64,000 nt of DNA, taken from positions 57,106,270 through 57,170,269 of the forward strand of contig CM048846.1 in assembly GCA_026545225.1 (NCBI GenBank). The letters run 5' to 3'. Origin of the DNA: Cornus controversa. Its lineage: Eukaryota > Streptophyta > Magnoliopsida > Cornales > Cornaceae. Below are positions 42,142 to 53,129 of this stretch, in pieces; the first letter of the stretch is position 1, and each line of letters starts with the position of its first letter. The notes under the pieces are model-generated. The model had not been told where the DNA came from. It did not search any database and saw only the letters and a program-made list of their open reading frames with translations. A program made the translations under genes and the position numbers.

Positions 42142-44501
42142 AGTCACGCCCCAAAATTTGGACCACCGAAACACCCCCGGTTTGAGCCCATACTTCAGGT
42201 TGTGAGGTGTCATGATTGATCGGTCGTCATCCCACAACCTGAACAGTCATGGCAATTACCATTTATCATCCTCAATTTTGACACAGACCACCGAGTCTAA
42301 CTCGCGGAACCTTAAATATTTCATCTTATATCCCTAAGCAAGATACTTGAACTTTAAACCCAGCGTTTAACCATTATACTAATCTACATGATCGTTGTAG
42401 TATTATAGAATGTCCTCTAGGCCCTAGTGTGCTCGGCCCTAACTCCAAATGCATAAAAACATCTAATTAGCTCATCCTCAAGGTCTCGGTCGGCTGATAG
42501 ACATCCCACTAGTCGGCTGAAACCTAGGCACTCCATCAATCGGCTACTTAATTCCTTTAGTAGGCTAAAGGTTGTCTTTCGGTCGACTGGAAGCAAGTTT
42601 TGGTCAACCGAAACAAGTCTCTGCAAAACCTGTTATTACAAAGTATCAGGATCTCCCAGTTTTGGTCAGTTGAAGGATGGTTCAGTGGGCTAAAACCTCC
42701 CTAAACCTGCTACTACCTATTTTTAAGCCTCAACACACCACATAGCATTCATGGGTCAATGGAACCTCCCAATTCACCATATCCTCATCTCTACTACTTC
42801 CACAATGATCATACATGCATAAATGGAAATGATTCATTGCATACCATGTTCTTACACATAATTACATAAATAAAAGATTGTTCATAAATGCTTCAAAAGA
42901 GCATTCCATACATTCATCCATTCTCAAAACCTTACCTATATTGTCATATAGCATAATCATTCATATGTTCTTCCAAACATCAAAATATCATATACATGAC
43001 CAAAAGATGCATTTAGTCCACATCCCGGACATACATATCAAAATTAAATACTAAAGGTTCTCAAAAGAAATCTAGCAACGCTCTACACTAACTCATTGTT
43101 GGGGAGACTTCACTATCTCCTTGCCATGTCCTGAAAAGAGTTAATATATGTGGGATGAGCTCCTACATGCTAACTAGAAATATCTAAAACACAATTTTTA
43201 AAGTTTTGTAAATATCACATACCACATAATCATGTTACACGCATGTATCATACAATCATGTTAGGCACAAATTCATATTCTAATATCTAGGTCGTACATC
43301 ATGTATTGGTATGCATAGTATCATGCCCCTCCCATGTGTCCTACACACATACAACCTAGAATTCGGACTCCAGTTATGGTCCATTCAATATTCTATTCCT
43401 CTTCCTTTGAACATCCGAACTCTATAGTCGGTCCATCCAATTTTATAATCAAACTCCTTAGTCGATCCATTCAATGTTCCTACTCCCTCTCACATACACC
43501 CTCATAGTCATGTATATGCATGGGCAATTCATATTTTTATACTCATGACTACATCTTCTCATATCAAAGCATTTATCTCAATAATAAAACATGCTTAACA
43601 ATAATTCATGCTCTTTAAGGCAATTAAGCAAACACATATGTGTCACATTCACATATACACATAGAACATGTCCTTCACATTTTTCACACAACATGCTATA
43701 TAACCATATATAACGTTTCTAAGCACATAACTACATCTATCCATGGTAGAACTTCATTCTAATTCATAATGTAGCATGCTTTAACTTGAAAAATATACAC
43801 ATATAACCAATTGGATGCCATAAGCAACCAACACACTCACGCGAACCCCGGATTTTATGGTTTAGGCATCCCTACCTTAGTTTACAAGATATTCTAAACA
43901 AAACACCCAAATCTCACCGAACTCGAGATCGCCCAAATTTTACTTTGCTATGATCAAATGGAAGCTCTCCTCACGTAGATTAACATTTTCTTCTTCGGCG
44001 TCCTCCAAATCACACTTTAAGTCACTCAAATCTATGAGAGAAGAAAAAGTGTAAAGAGAAGAGAGAGAGTCCCTTGGTCAATTGCTAGAGAGAGAGAGAA
44101 TGAGTGGCTGAAATGTTTTTTAGCTATTTACAACCCTAGCCTCACCAAATTATCAAAATGTCCCTAGTCACTTAAAGTACCTTCCCGACCTCCGTTTTTA
44201 ATTTCAAAAACTCCTATGGACCCGAAATCGATTCCTCACCTCTTCTAATATTTTAAATAGTCTAATCTAAAAAATAAATATTTTTCAAAACATATCCGAT
44301 TTTTTGAGCCCACCCGACCCACGTCCCGAACCCCACTTACCCCAAAATCTCAAACTGGACCAAACACTCCCAGAACTTCTTCGGACCCTTATACAAGTCC
44401 CCAAACATGTAATGTACATTTAAACCAGGAATATAATCATTTAAATCACATATATGTCAATAAATGAAAATAAAAAAGAAAATCGACCAAAAATTGTCAC
44501 A
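42142..44501 (-). mobile_element. 3' LTR of Tekay copy F
   Basis: The minus strand runs from TGTGACAATTTTTGGTCG at 44501 to TTTTGGGGCGTGACTA at 42142. It contains the family block near 44160-44240, the 'atagtcggtccatccaat' phrase zone (43365-43470), a CAG-ending block with a diverged GCTCATCCC (43126-43160), and a 'tcggctgaaa / ggtcgactgg' zone (42470-42700). A purine tract AAGTTGGGAAGG precedes it on the minus strand, and integrase follows at 44571, so it is the 3' LTR. Confidence 0.82.
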
Positions 44502-44570
44502 ATTTTTATAACCTTCCCAACTTAAAAAAATTTCATACCCAAAATTAGGTCATACTTGAAGGAAACAAGT

Positions 44571-44825
44571 CTAGATACTTACAATGAACCTCCTACTCTT
44601 ACTCCCAGGTAGCCTCCTCAATATTGTGGTGATGCCACAAAACTTTGACCAAAGAATGGTCTTACCTCTCAGAACTTGCTCTCGAGTATCAATGATCTGA
44701 ACTAGTCTCTCCTCGTAGGTGACATCCTCATCAACCTCAACGTCTACCCAACACAAAACATGTGATAGGTTAGGTTTGTATTTCCTCAACATTGAAACAT
44801 AGAATATGTTGTGAACCTTTTCCAA
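44571..44825 (-). pseudogene. Integrase C-terminus and chromodomain-like end of Tekay copy F
   Basis: The minus strand encodes KVHNIFYVSMLRKYKPNLSH, TYEERLVQIIDTREQVLRGK, then after a frameshift LWHHHNIEEATWE. 'VSMLRKY - ILD..E..LR.K.I - LW....EEATWE' is the order at the end of chromoviral (Tekay/Del) polyproteins, where a chromodomain-like tail is thought to direct integration to heterochromatin. This is the basis for the clade call for all related copies in the window. Confidence 0.85.
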
Positions 44826-45616
44826 CTATGGGGGCAAGGCCAATCTATAAGCTACCTAACCAACACACCCTAGGATCTCAAAAGGTCCAATGTATCTAGG
44901 TGATAACTTCTTATTCCACCTAAAACGCATCAATCATTTCCATTGTGAAACCTTAAAAAATATCTGGTCTCCCACCTTAAAGGATAATGGTCGTCTTCTC
45001 CTATCAACATAGCTCATTTGTCAACTCTAAGCTGTCAACAACCGCTATTTAATCAGCTTGATCTTTTCATTAGTCTCGTGTACAATGTCCAATCCTAAGG
45101 CTGCAGTTTCGCCCATCTCAGTCCAACAAACTGGAGATCTACAAAGTTTGTCATACAACACCTCAAATGTGTCATCTGAATATTAGCCTGATAACTGTTG
45201 TTGTATGCAAGCTCCATAAGTGAAAAATGGTCTTCCCAACCACCGCCAAAGTCAAGAATGCAAGTACAAAGCATATCCTCCAATATCTAAATAGTACACT
45301 CTGACTGTCTATCAGTCTGAGGATGAAATGTCGTGCTAAAATGTAGCTCTGTATCCAACACTGTTTGGAGTCCTTGTTAGAATCTCGAGGTAAACTGTGG
45401 ATCCCTATCCGACACAATGGTTACTGGAACCCTATAAAATCTCACAATCTACTCTATATACTGCCTACTAAGTTTCCTCACGTCATCAGATTATCTCTTA
45501 GGTAAGAAATGTGTCGTCTTGGTTAGTCTATCCACAACGGCCCAGACTGTATCATTACCCTTGTTTAACCTTGGAAGCCCCGTGACAAAGTTCATAGTGA
45601 TATGCTCCCACTTCCA
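44826..45616 (-). pseudogene. Integrase catalytic core of Tekay copy F
   Basis: With stops, the minus strand keeps the core motifs: NFVTGLPRLNKGNDTVWAV, VVDRLTKTTHFLP (first Asp), TIVSDRDPQFTSRF (second Asp) and FHPQTDSQSE (Glu), then ILEDMLCTCILDFGGGWEDH and LMELAYNNSYQANIQM. All three residues of the D,D(35)E triad can be seen, but at least six stops interrupt the frame. Confidence 0.85.
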
Positions 45617-46030
45617 CTATGCCACTGGTAACGGTTGTAATAACCTAGCTGGCTTCTGATGGCCTGCTTTCACTTTTTGACAAGTAAAACATCTTGCCAC
45701 AAGCTGTGCCACGTCTCTTTTCATGCCCCGCTCCCAATACTGGCGCCTTAAATTATAAAATATCTTCATACCACCAGGATGAACTACAAGACGAGAGTGA
45801 TCAAAGTCCCACAACATGTCCTCACGATAGTCACAAGGAATAACCATCAATCCTCTGAATCATAGACCCCCCATCAGAGTGCAAAGTCCAATCCTCTACT
45901 GTCGTACCGCTAATAATTTGTGAGTGAATGGCCTCCAACTCACGATCCCGTTTCTATGCCTCAATCACCTTACTTATAAGAATATGTTAAGCTACCAAGC
46001 TCAACAATATAGCTGGCTTACCATCATCAC
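45617..46030 (-). pseudogene. Integrase zinc-binding domain of Tekay copy F
   Basis: The minus-strand frame 45850-45617 reads DFDHSRLVVHPGGMKIFYNL, RRQYWERGMKRDVAQLVARC, FTCQKVKAGHQKPARLLQPL. The HHCC motif is complete (HSRLVVH and CFTC). The linker upstream continues to about 46030, where the element stops and LTR sequence begins, so RNase H, RT, protease and gag of this copy are deleted. Confidence 0.88.
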
Positions 46031-46999
46031 TAAACACATTATCATGCTCTTAAGCAACTTTAGCATGCATCATGCTTTCACATACCACATATAAACACAT
46101 ATATGTCCACATCAATGCATATAAGTCATACATGCATACAATTCAACATACATCAAAATGTACTCTCAATTAATACATATAATATGTATATACTCATAAC
46201 CATCATATATCTTGAGATATAAACGTCTATATCATGTAATTAATCACAAAGAAAGAGAAAAATATCATACATAACTATACAAACCCTCTCAAACATGCTA
46301 AACTCATCAAACTCTCCCAAACTCATCAACAACCTACAAATCTATGATTAGAAGAGAAGAAACACCCCTACCTCAACATTCAAGTTTTTCTAGCCAAAAC
46401 CTTAGAATTCTCCAAGCTTCAAACTTCACCAAATCTGTATTCGTTCGGTTCAAACCAAAACCCTTGCTGAGTAAAACAACTCTTTCGTATTTGATAACTC
46501 CCAAATCATGCCCTAAGACCTCCAAATCAAAGAAGAAAAGAAGAAAACTTAAGAGGAAGAGAAGGGAAGAGATGGGTTGCTATTTTGGTCCGTGCACAAT
46601 GAGAAAATATCCTAGCTCTTCATATTTATATCAATTTGAGTGTGAAAATACCAAAATACCCCTATGCCACTTAACGTACCCTCCCGACCTCTATTTTCGA
46701 TTCTGAAAGCGTATACGGCCTTAAAATCGTTTCCTTATCCCTTTTAACATTTCATTTGGTCTAAAAAAAAATTGCCTCAAAAAAATATTCAATTTTCAGG
46801 CCCACCGGACCCGTGTCTCAGGTCCTACCAACCCAAAAATCTCAAAATGAGCCAAATGGCTCAAAAACATCCCTAGACCTCCAAACAAGTCCTCATACAT
46901 GCATTTTATATTTAAATTATACATGACATCATTTAAAATCAATTTAAGATCCTAAATGATAAGTAAAAAGAAAATCGGTCAGAATTGGATCCGGTCTCT
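46031..46999 (-). mobile_element. Promoter-side part of a Tekay LTR (5' LTR of copy F)
   Basis: The minus strand starts TGTAGAGACCGGATCC at 46999 and contains the family block (46630-46740). The text then parallels LTR C to about 46035, with the 'caactccga' zone deleted. It joins integrase linker directly at about 46030, so one deletion removed everything from RNase H to mid-LTR. Confidence 0.8.
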
Positions 47000-47826
47000 A
47001 CATGCATAGTCCTTTTTTGAAGGCAAAGTACATTCATGATGACGCAAAGATATTCTTCTCAATAGTGAAGAAAATTTATGCTTTATCGGTAAAGAAGTCA
47101 AAGAAAAAGAAAAAGAAAAAGAAAAAGAAAGTTAAGGACAAAAAAATGTGATGATGCATGGTTATTATTTTTTTGCAAACATGAGCTAATGCAAATAGTA
47201 TTTTGTAAACATTTGTTTATTGGCATGTTGATTATATGAAATCAACTTCTATTTTAGTCTAATAATTTTTTTTTATAGTGACGTAGGCACGAGCAATACG
47301 CTAGTTTATAAATATTATATGAATTGTTGTCATATCAGTAAATGAAAATTAAGGAAATAGTTCAATAAATAAAAACAAAAAAATTGTTCACAAAAATTCA
47401 TCAACACGTGCATTGCACGTTTACTTCTACTTGTTGTGTATATATATATATATATATTCTTTCGGTTTATATATTCGGCCTTGTATCATTTTCTTTCGGT
47501 TTAAAGAAAAAGACACGCAGGTTTGGATCGCACGTGTTTGCTTCTTCATCTGAAAGCGTGGAATTTCATGCTTGCTTGGGTCATCGAATAATCAATCTTC
47601 TTCAATCCCATTTTGTACGCAGCTTTTATACTTCGTTAGCTTTGAATTCTGACGATCATTGAACAATGTCCCCAACAAAAGGTAGAAAAGGTATTTGTGA
47701 AATACCTCTCCTACAAGGCTCTCAATTGAATAAAATTACAGGCATACACATATAGATACACAGAAAACCCTAGAGAGAGAGAGTGTGTTTGTGCTTTTAG
47801 AGTAAGAGAGACAGAAAACCCTAGAG
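47000..47826 (+). promoter_or_regulatory. Upstream region of the membralin gene
   Basis: It holds an (AAAGAA)n-like run (47098-47133, in a frame that would end KKSKKKKKKKKKVKDKKM, possibly a relic of another gene), a TA repeat (47438-47457) and a presumed promoter. Near the start codon AAACCCTAG occurs twice (about 47765 and 47815), the plant telo-box type motif common near the transcription start of housekeeping genes. No TATA box was chosen. Confidence 0.45.
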
Positions 47827-47979
47827 ATGGATCCAGAGCAGACGTTTATTCGAGTACAAGAACGGTTCTCGCAGATGCTGACGCCGAGAATACGAGCTTC
47901 TCTGGAGTATATGTTTCTCTTTATAGCAATCACTTTGTTCTGTATTCTGGTCGTCATGCACGCCAATTACGTTCAACAG
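47827..47979 (+). CDS. Membralin exon 1 (start of coding region)
   Basis: The ATG opens a 51-codon exon ending at CAACAG with donor GTATCT. It encodes MDPEQTFIRVQERFSQML, an amphipathic N-terminus, then a hydrophobic helix (YMFLFIAITLFCILVVMH, residues 29-46) followed by ANYVQQ. This matches my knowledge of the very conserved N-terminus of plant membralin, a multi-pass endoplasmic-reticulum membrane protein implicated in ER-associated protein degradation. The exon is phase 0 and joins exon 2 at 51390 to read VQQ-PGCSSEF, as in the family. The frame is intact. Two telo-box-like AAACCCTAG motifs precede the ATG. Later exons are not in the window. Confidence 0.88.
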
Positions 47980-48822
47980 GTATCTCTACACCTCTTCTCT
48001 TTTAAATTAAAATCTTCTTCTGTTAGTTCTCTTTTATATATCTATGAATCTTGTATGAACCTTATATTTACTTGATTTCGCTCATTTGTCAAGTGAAGCA
48101 ATTGCATACGTACTCAGAAAAGGAATTTATCTGAAGCTCGACATCTTATGTATGAATAAATTATAATCACACAAATAGGTAATTGTTCTGTATCCGTTTT
48201 GGGGTTGAGGGGGTTTATTTTTTGGTAATTTCAAATTTTGGCTAAATCATAATGTAGTTAATGCGATATGAACTTTATGTCAAGTCTCTCAGAGTCGAGA
48301 GTTAGTGAGGAAATCTGAGATAGAACAGTCAATGAGCAGATGTGTTTGATAAATGCTTTCACAAACGTTTTTGTCAAACACTGTCACATGATTCTCGTGC
48401 TCTCATTGATGCTTTCCGAGAGGAGATCCTTGGTACCAGCGTGGTACTGGCCAAGTGAACTCAGATGCTTAAGTCAGTATGAGAGAAGATGTAGAGCAAA
48501 CAAGTAATGGAGTTATTAGGTGGAGATGGCTTACCTTGTCCAGTCGTAGCACTCGGTGTTTATAGGTGACTCTTGCCTATATGACTGTTGTCAGTAACAA
48601 CTCCCATTTTACAGCTGTCTGCTTTAATGGGAATTGTCTATAGTGCCACGGATCTTCTTGGTATGTTGCCAAGAGTCTCAACAAGGGAGCTGTGGAATGT
48701 TCCATCTACAATCATCATATCATTATGGTTATAAATTCATTTATTGCGTCGTGGATTGTGATCCACTGATCCTATGTTTTAAGAATATGGTATATATTAA
48801 TATTTGCACTTTTTTTATTCAA
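47980..48822 (+). other. Membralin intron 1, left part
   Basis: AT-rich intron DNA. Around 48280-48700 there is repeat-like text with a minus-strand CACCTATAAACACC and an inverted repeat GTTTGATAAATG...GTCAAAC (48347-48379); a short LTR or TRIM is possible, but no ends were found. Confidence 0.4.
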
Positions 48823-50225
48823 TTTTTTTTTGATAAGTAATATTTCGTTAAAGAAGCCCTCAAAAGGGGAGCGCGCCTAAAGAACAACTGCACAAAAGGC
48901 CTACTATACTCTCAATCCATCCACAATATCCAAAAAGTCATATAACGATTTCAATACCACCCATTAATCCAAAAACATAGAGAATTCAAGATGGAGTGTT
49001 TTAGCACCCAAATAGGAGTCTCCTCCCCATCAAACAATTCCTATTCCTCTCTCGCCACGAACCCCACCACAAACAAGGGGGGGCTGCCCTCCAAGCATCT
49101 CGGGTCTGTCCACCCACTGCAAAATTTCTCCAAACCTCAATCATGCCCATAGTGAAACCCGTAAAACTCAATGAACACAAAAAAGCCCAAACATCCATCG
49201 CCACTGGACAATGCAAAAGAAAATGATTCATCTACTCCTCATCCTTTTTGTACTTACAACACCAATTATCTATTATTTATTGTCTCTTTCTCAAATTATC
49301 AATAGTCAAGATCCTACATAATGCTATCATCCATGCTAAAAAAGCCACCTTTAAGGGGGTTCCATGGGAAAGAAGACCTTGAACATCCAGAAGACTACGA
49401 TAAAATGAGTGCAACTCAAAAACCCCCCTTTCGGGAGCCCATCCAAATTCACTCATCTTGCCCCTCCCTCCACTTTCTAATGTACAACAAGGCCTTCAAC
49501 TCCCACTCTTGAAAATGCCTCTCTAACTGCACATCCCAAATCACCCTCCTATTATCAAGCCGATAAAAGTCAACGCCACAATCTGCTTGTTGACAACAAT
49601 CCTGAAGGGTCTTGAAAAAGGGCATGCAAGGGTCTATATCAATCTAGAATTGAATGAACCTCCCACTCCTTATCCTAAATTGAATATGTTTTGAAAACCT
49701 ATTCCACCCCTTCTGAATTGATTTCCAAACCCCCACATCAGTTGGAGATTTCACCTCCTTTGAGATCCAATCACTAGTATCCTCCCTAACTTTGGACAAA
49801 TTAACCTCAATATCCACAATCTAGATCTCTACCCCAAATCTCCATAGCCATTTACGCAACAAAGCTTTGTTGAACAAATCCAATCTCCTAATACCCAACC
49901 TCTTAATTGTACAGGATTACACACCTTCACCCTGTTCACCAAGTGAAACTTGAACTCAACACCCATGCCACCACCGCATAATTTCTTTGCAACTTCTCAA
50001 GTCCCTTGACACACAGAGGACGAAATCTGGAACAAAGAAAGAAAGTTGGAAGACTCGAAAGAGTACTCTTCATTAGAATTATCCGGCTCTCTTTCGAAAA
50101 ATACAGCCTCTTTTGACCTACAAGTCTCCTCTCAAGTCTCAAACTGCTTTACAACTTGATTCGGTATAGAACCCTCCTCGATGGGCTCCCAAATCAAGCC
50201 CAAGTAAGTTATCGGAAAGAACCCG
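48823..50225 (-). pseudogene. 5'-truncated L1 LINE in membralin intron 1
   Basis: The forward strand begins with a T-run (48823-48831), the complement of a poly(A) tail, next to ACTTATCA. Inward on the minus strand come the zinc-binding end (MNHFLLHCPVAMDVWAFLCS, AAPPCLWWGSWRERNRN) and further upstream the RT thumb region (RLVGQKRLYFSKESRIILMK, STLSSLPTFFLCSRF) and TYLGLIWEP. Stops and shifts are present throughout. The endonuclease and RT core are missing, the usual result of incomplete reverse transcription. It lies antisense to membralin. Confidence 0.85.
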
Positions 50226-50578
50226 ATGCCATCCCAGAATATCCGCCAGAGAACCAATCTATTTAATTCTCGTTGTTTTCTAATATATCTCTCCTTTAGT
50301 CGAAGTTGCAAAGAAAAACAGTCAGTCTCTTACTCTCACTCTCAGCAGTCAAAGAATATACCAAATTGGACATTGGAGTTGGTGGAGGAGATCTTGAATC
50401 GGACTTCACAGGTAGTAGAGGAGATCATAATGGTTGTAGTGTAGGAAAGTCAATTTTCAGTGGCAAATTCCTAAACAAAATTTGGTTGTAGTTGAATAAA
50501 ATTGTCATGTGTGAAGATTGAAGATAGTGCTATATTGAGATGATGCGAGGTATTCATCAAACTCAATCACATGCTAGG
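50226..50578 (+). other. Membralin intron 1, middle part
   Basis: No recognisable gene. Small open frames lack any signature. Confidence 0.4.
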
Positions 50579-50877
50579 TGTTGGAGTATATCATTATTGA
50601 GTGATTTAAGCCTTGATAGAATATTTGATTGGAGTGATTCATGGAGTCATTTTAGGAATCCTCCATCAATATATTTTACATATTTGTCACATGTGTATTC
50701 TTTTACCTATAAATAGAGGTGATCATTGTAAACAAAATAGAAAATACAATAAAAGTGATGTAACCCTTTAGGCTTTGTGTGCCGTGGATGTAAGCCGTAG
50801 TGGCCGAATTACGTATATCCTTATGTTGTTTCATTCTTTATTTCTCTTTTCAATCTTTTATTTTTTCTTTATCAACA
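50579..50877 (+). mobile_element. Copia-type solo LTR, 299 bp
   Basis: It runs from TGTTGGAGTATATC to TTTATCAACA, flanked by CTAGG (50574-50578) and CTACG (50878-50882), a 5-bp duplication with one change. It has CCTATAAATAGAGG (50709-50722) and CGTGGATGTAAGCC text near its end, as in short plant copia LTRs. It lies in membralin intron 1 in the sense orientation and could supply a promoter there. Confidence 0.82.
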
Positions 50878-50882
50878 CTACG

Positions 50883-51389
50883 AAAAGGTAAAAACACCTT
50901 AGCAAATCTAGGAATTAAGGTCATTTAATTTATTAGACAGTTAGATCACCCCATGACAAAGGTACTTTGAATATTAAAAGTGGTTACAATATATTTTTGG
51001 GAAGAAAATTTTGAAATTACACAAGCAAGGAACTTTGATCAATTGATTTTTGTTATGGATTGATTGATATTTGAACAAATATATGCAAGGGGAAAAAAGA
51101 GAAAAAGAAAAACAAGCTTGAGCTTGACTGAATGATGCCAAGCTGAGCTCTTGCTTGGCTAGGTAAATATTTTTTCTAACATGAGTGGAGCCAAACACCT
51201 CTCAGACCTTGGTTAGCCAAACTTGAACAATCCAAACATGGCTTGACTCAGTTCATATGCAGCCCTAACATCCATTAAGACCTACATTTTTTTAACTCGA
51301 GACAGTACCTGCTCCTTATTGATGGAAATGATATAATATATATGCATGCCTTTCACCTTCTAATTAAAGCTGATTATATTTATGTGAAG
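50883..51389 (+). other. Membralin intron 1, right part
   Basis: No repeat or gene recognised. It ends in the acceptor context TATGTGAAG at 51389. Confidence 0.45.
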
Positions 51390-51452
51390 CCTGGCTGTTC
51401 AAGTGAGTTTTCTGGAATTGAGACAACAAAAGCACAACTTATTCAGATCAAG
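51390..51452 (+). CDS. Membralin exon 2
   Basis: A 21-codon phase-0 exon between acceptor ...GTGAAG and donor GTATGTGA, encoding PGCSSEFSGIETTKAQLIQI plus K. It continues exon 1 exactly where plant membralin has PGCSSE after VQQ, placing it in the first lumenal loop after the N-terminal membrane helix. It is 3,410 bp from exon 1. The next exon was looked for on this strand to 64000 and not found, so intron 2 exceeds 12.5 kb or the gene is broken. Confidence 0.85.
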
Positions 51453-52451
51453 GTATGTGATTTTCTTGTAGTCAATTTAGCCTCAGTTCTTTCTTCATAC
51501 AATTTTCTCATTGCTTTCTATATAAATTATATTACTTTGTGCTGTCAGTCATTGGATGCAAGTTTAAAGTAATATTATAAAACCACTATCGGGATTCCAT
51601 GTAATTTATAGTAAGGTGTAAAGCTAAAATTGGATTCTTATATAGTATTTTGATTGCTTTGCGACAATTTTCTGGTGATATTCATTAATATGTGACATAA
51701 GCTTACTTTACATTATTATGGTATAAAATTGAGTTCCATAACTTGGTTGTTTTAGTTGTGATGCGATGGTTTTCTTTGATGAACTACCCTATTAAGTTAT
51801 TGGATGTTATTCTTTTTTAGAGAAGTAAGAAGGGTTTGCAGACATGGTGGAGAAAAATAAGTTATTGGATGTTATTCATAAACATAGAAACAGAATAAAA
51901 GGAATGCAAAAGGAAAAATTATTGAAAAAAAGATGAGGCATGTAAATTTGGAAATGATGATCATATCTAGCTTGTTGTACAAATTACACGTGTAAATTTG
52001 CACCAAACTATTTAAGAATTAGAAATTTGTTTGTAACTCTAGCATTTATCATTTATTTGTAATGCTGTTGTCTTCTTGGGTCTTCACCATGGAGAAATCC
52101 GGTCAAGGACGTGTCCTTTAAATGGGATGAATAAATCAGGCTGTGAACAAAAAATGGATTGATTTGGAACAATATATTATTTACTCATTTTTGATAAATT
52201 TCACAAACATATTGAACACAAATAAAAGAGGGAAAAAGCATCATGCACGTGAAGCATACACCAAGATCATGAGCTTGAGCCAAATGACAAAAATTAAAGT
52301 AGTTCATTCAAAGTGGGTCATATGTGAGGACAACAAAGGGGGAGCTCCAAGAGTACAATCTGAGCTTCAAAGAGGCATTTCTTAATTCTCGAAGGTTCTG
52401 CTATTCCTCTCCTTCCAGACGCTCTCCATTACTCCTCCTAAACCAGTAAGC
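51453..52451 (+). other. Membralin intron 2, first kilobase
   Basis: AT-rich, no gene recognised. An 80-codon open frame at 52143-52385 has no family signature. Confidence 0.4.
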
Positions 52452-53129
52452 TATTGGGAGTTAATTTAGGGATTTGATAGGGAGTTCATTAAGGGATTTG
52501 ATCCGATATTATTTTAATCATCTAAGCCTATATTAGAGGCATCATCTATGCCTACATTAGAGGCATAGGATCCGTGATTTAATTTACTTTCCATTTATGT
52601 AATTCTTAGCATGTAATATAAATAGGAGTATGGTTAATAAGACTTGTAGCTGTTTACAACTTTTCATATTCAACTTGGTATCAGAACCAAGTTCACGACT
52701 ACCACTGCTTCATCTCTGCTTCATTTTCTCTTCGTTCATCCTCCTCTTTCTGTCTTCTTTAAATTTTAGTCACCAACAACCAGACTCCACCCAAGCAAAC
52801 CAAACCCCTTCGGGGCTATTTCTTCTTCCCTCCATCGCCTGATGTGATAGAGGGGTCTCTCTCTAAATTAACGACTGGCTCGGTCGTTATGTGTCGTTGA
52901 CGAGTCGTCCGGCCTTCTTTTTTCCATGCTCTGTTGACTTCCGCAAGGGTCAGTACATGCCGTTGACGAATTGTCCGGCCTTTTTCACTTTTGCAAACAG
53001 AGCCTTTTCTAGCTTCACCACCTGCCGATAGGGTTGTTTTCAGCCCCCGTGACTTGTGGACAGCAGTGTTTGTGATCTGTGATTTGGCGGAAATCTGTGA
53101 TTTGGCCCTATAGCATCACGATATGAGAA

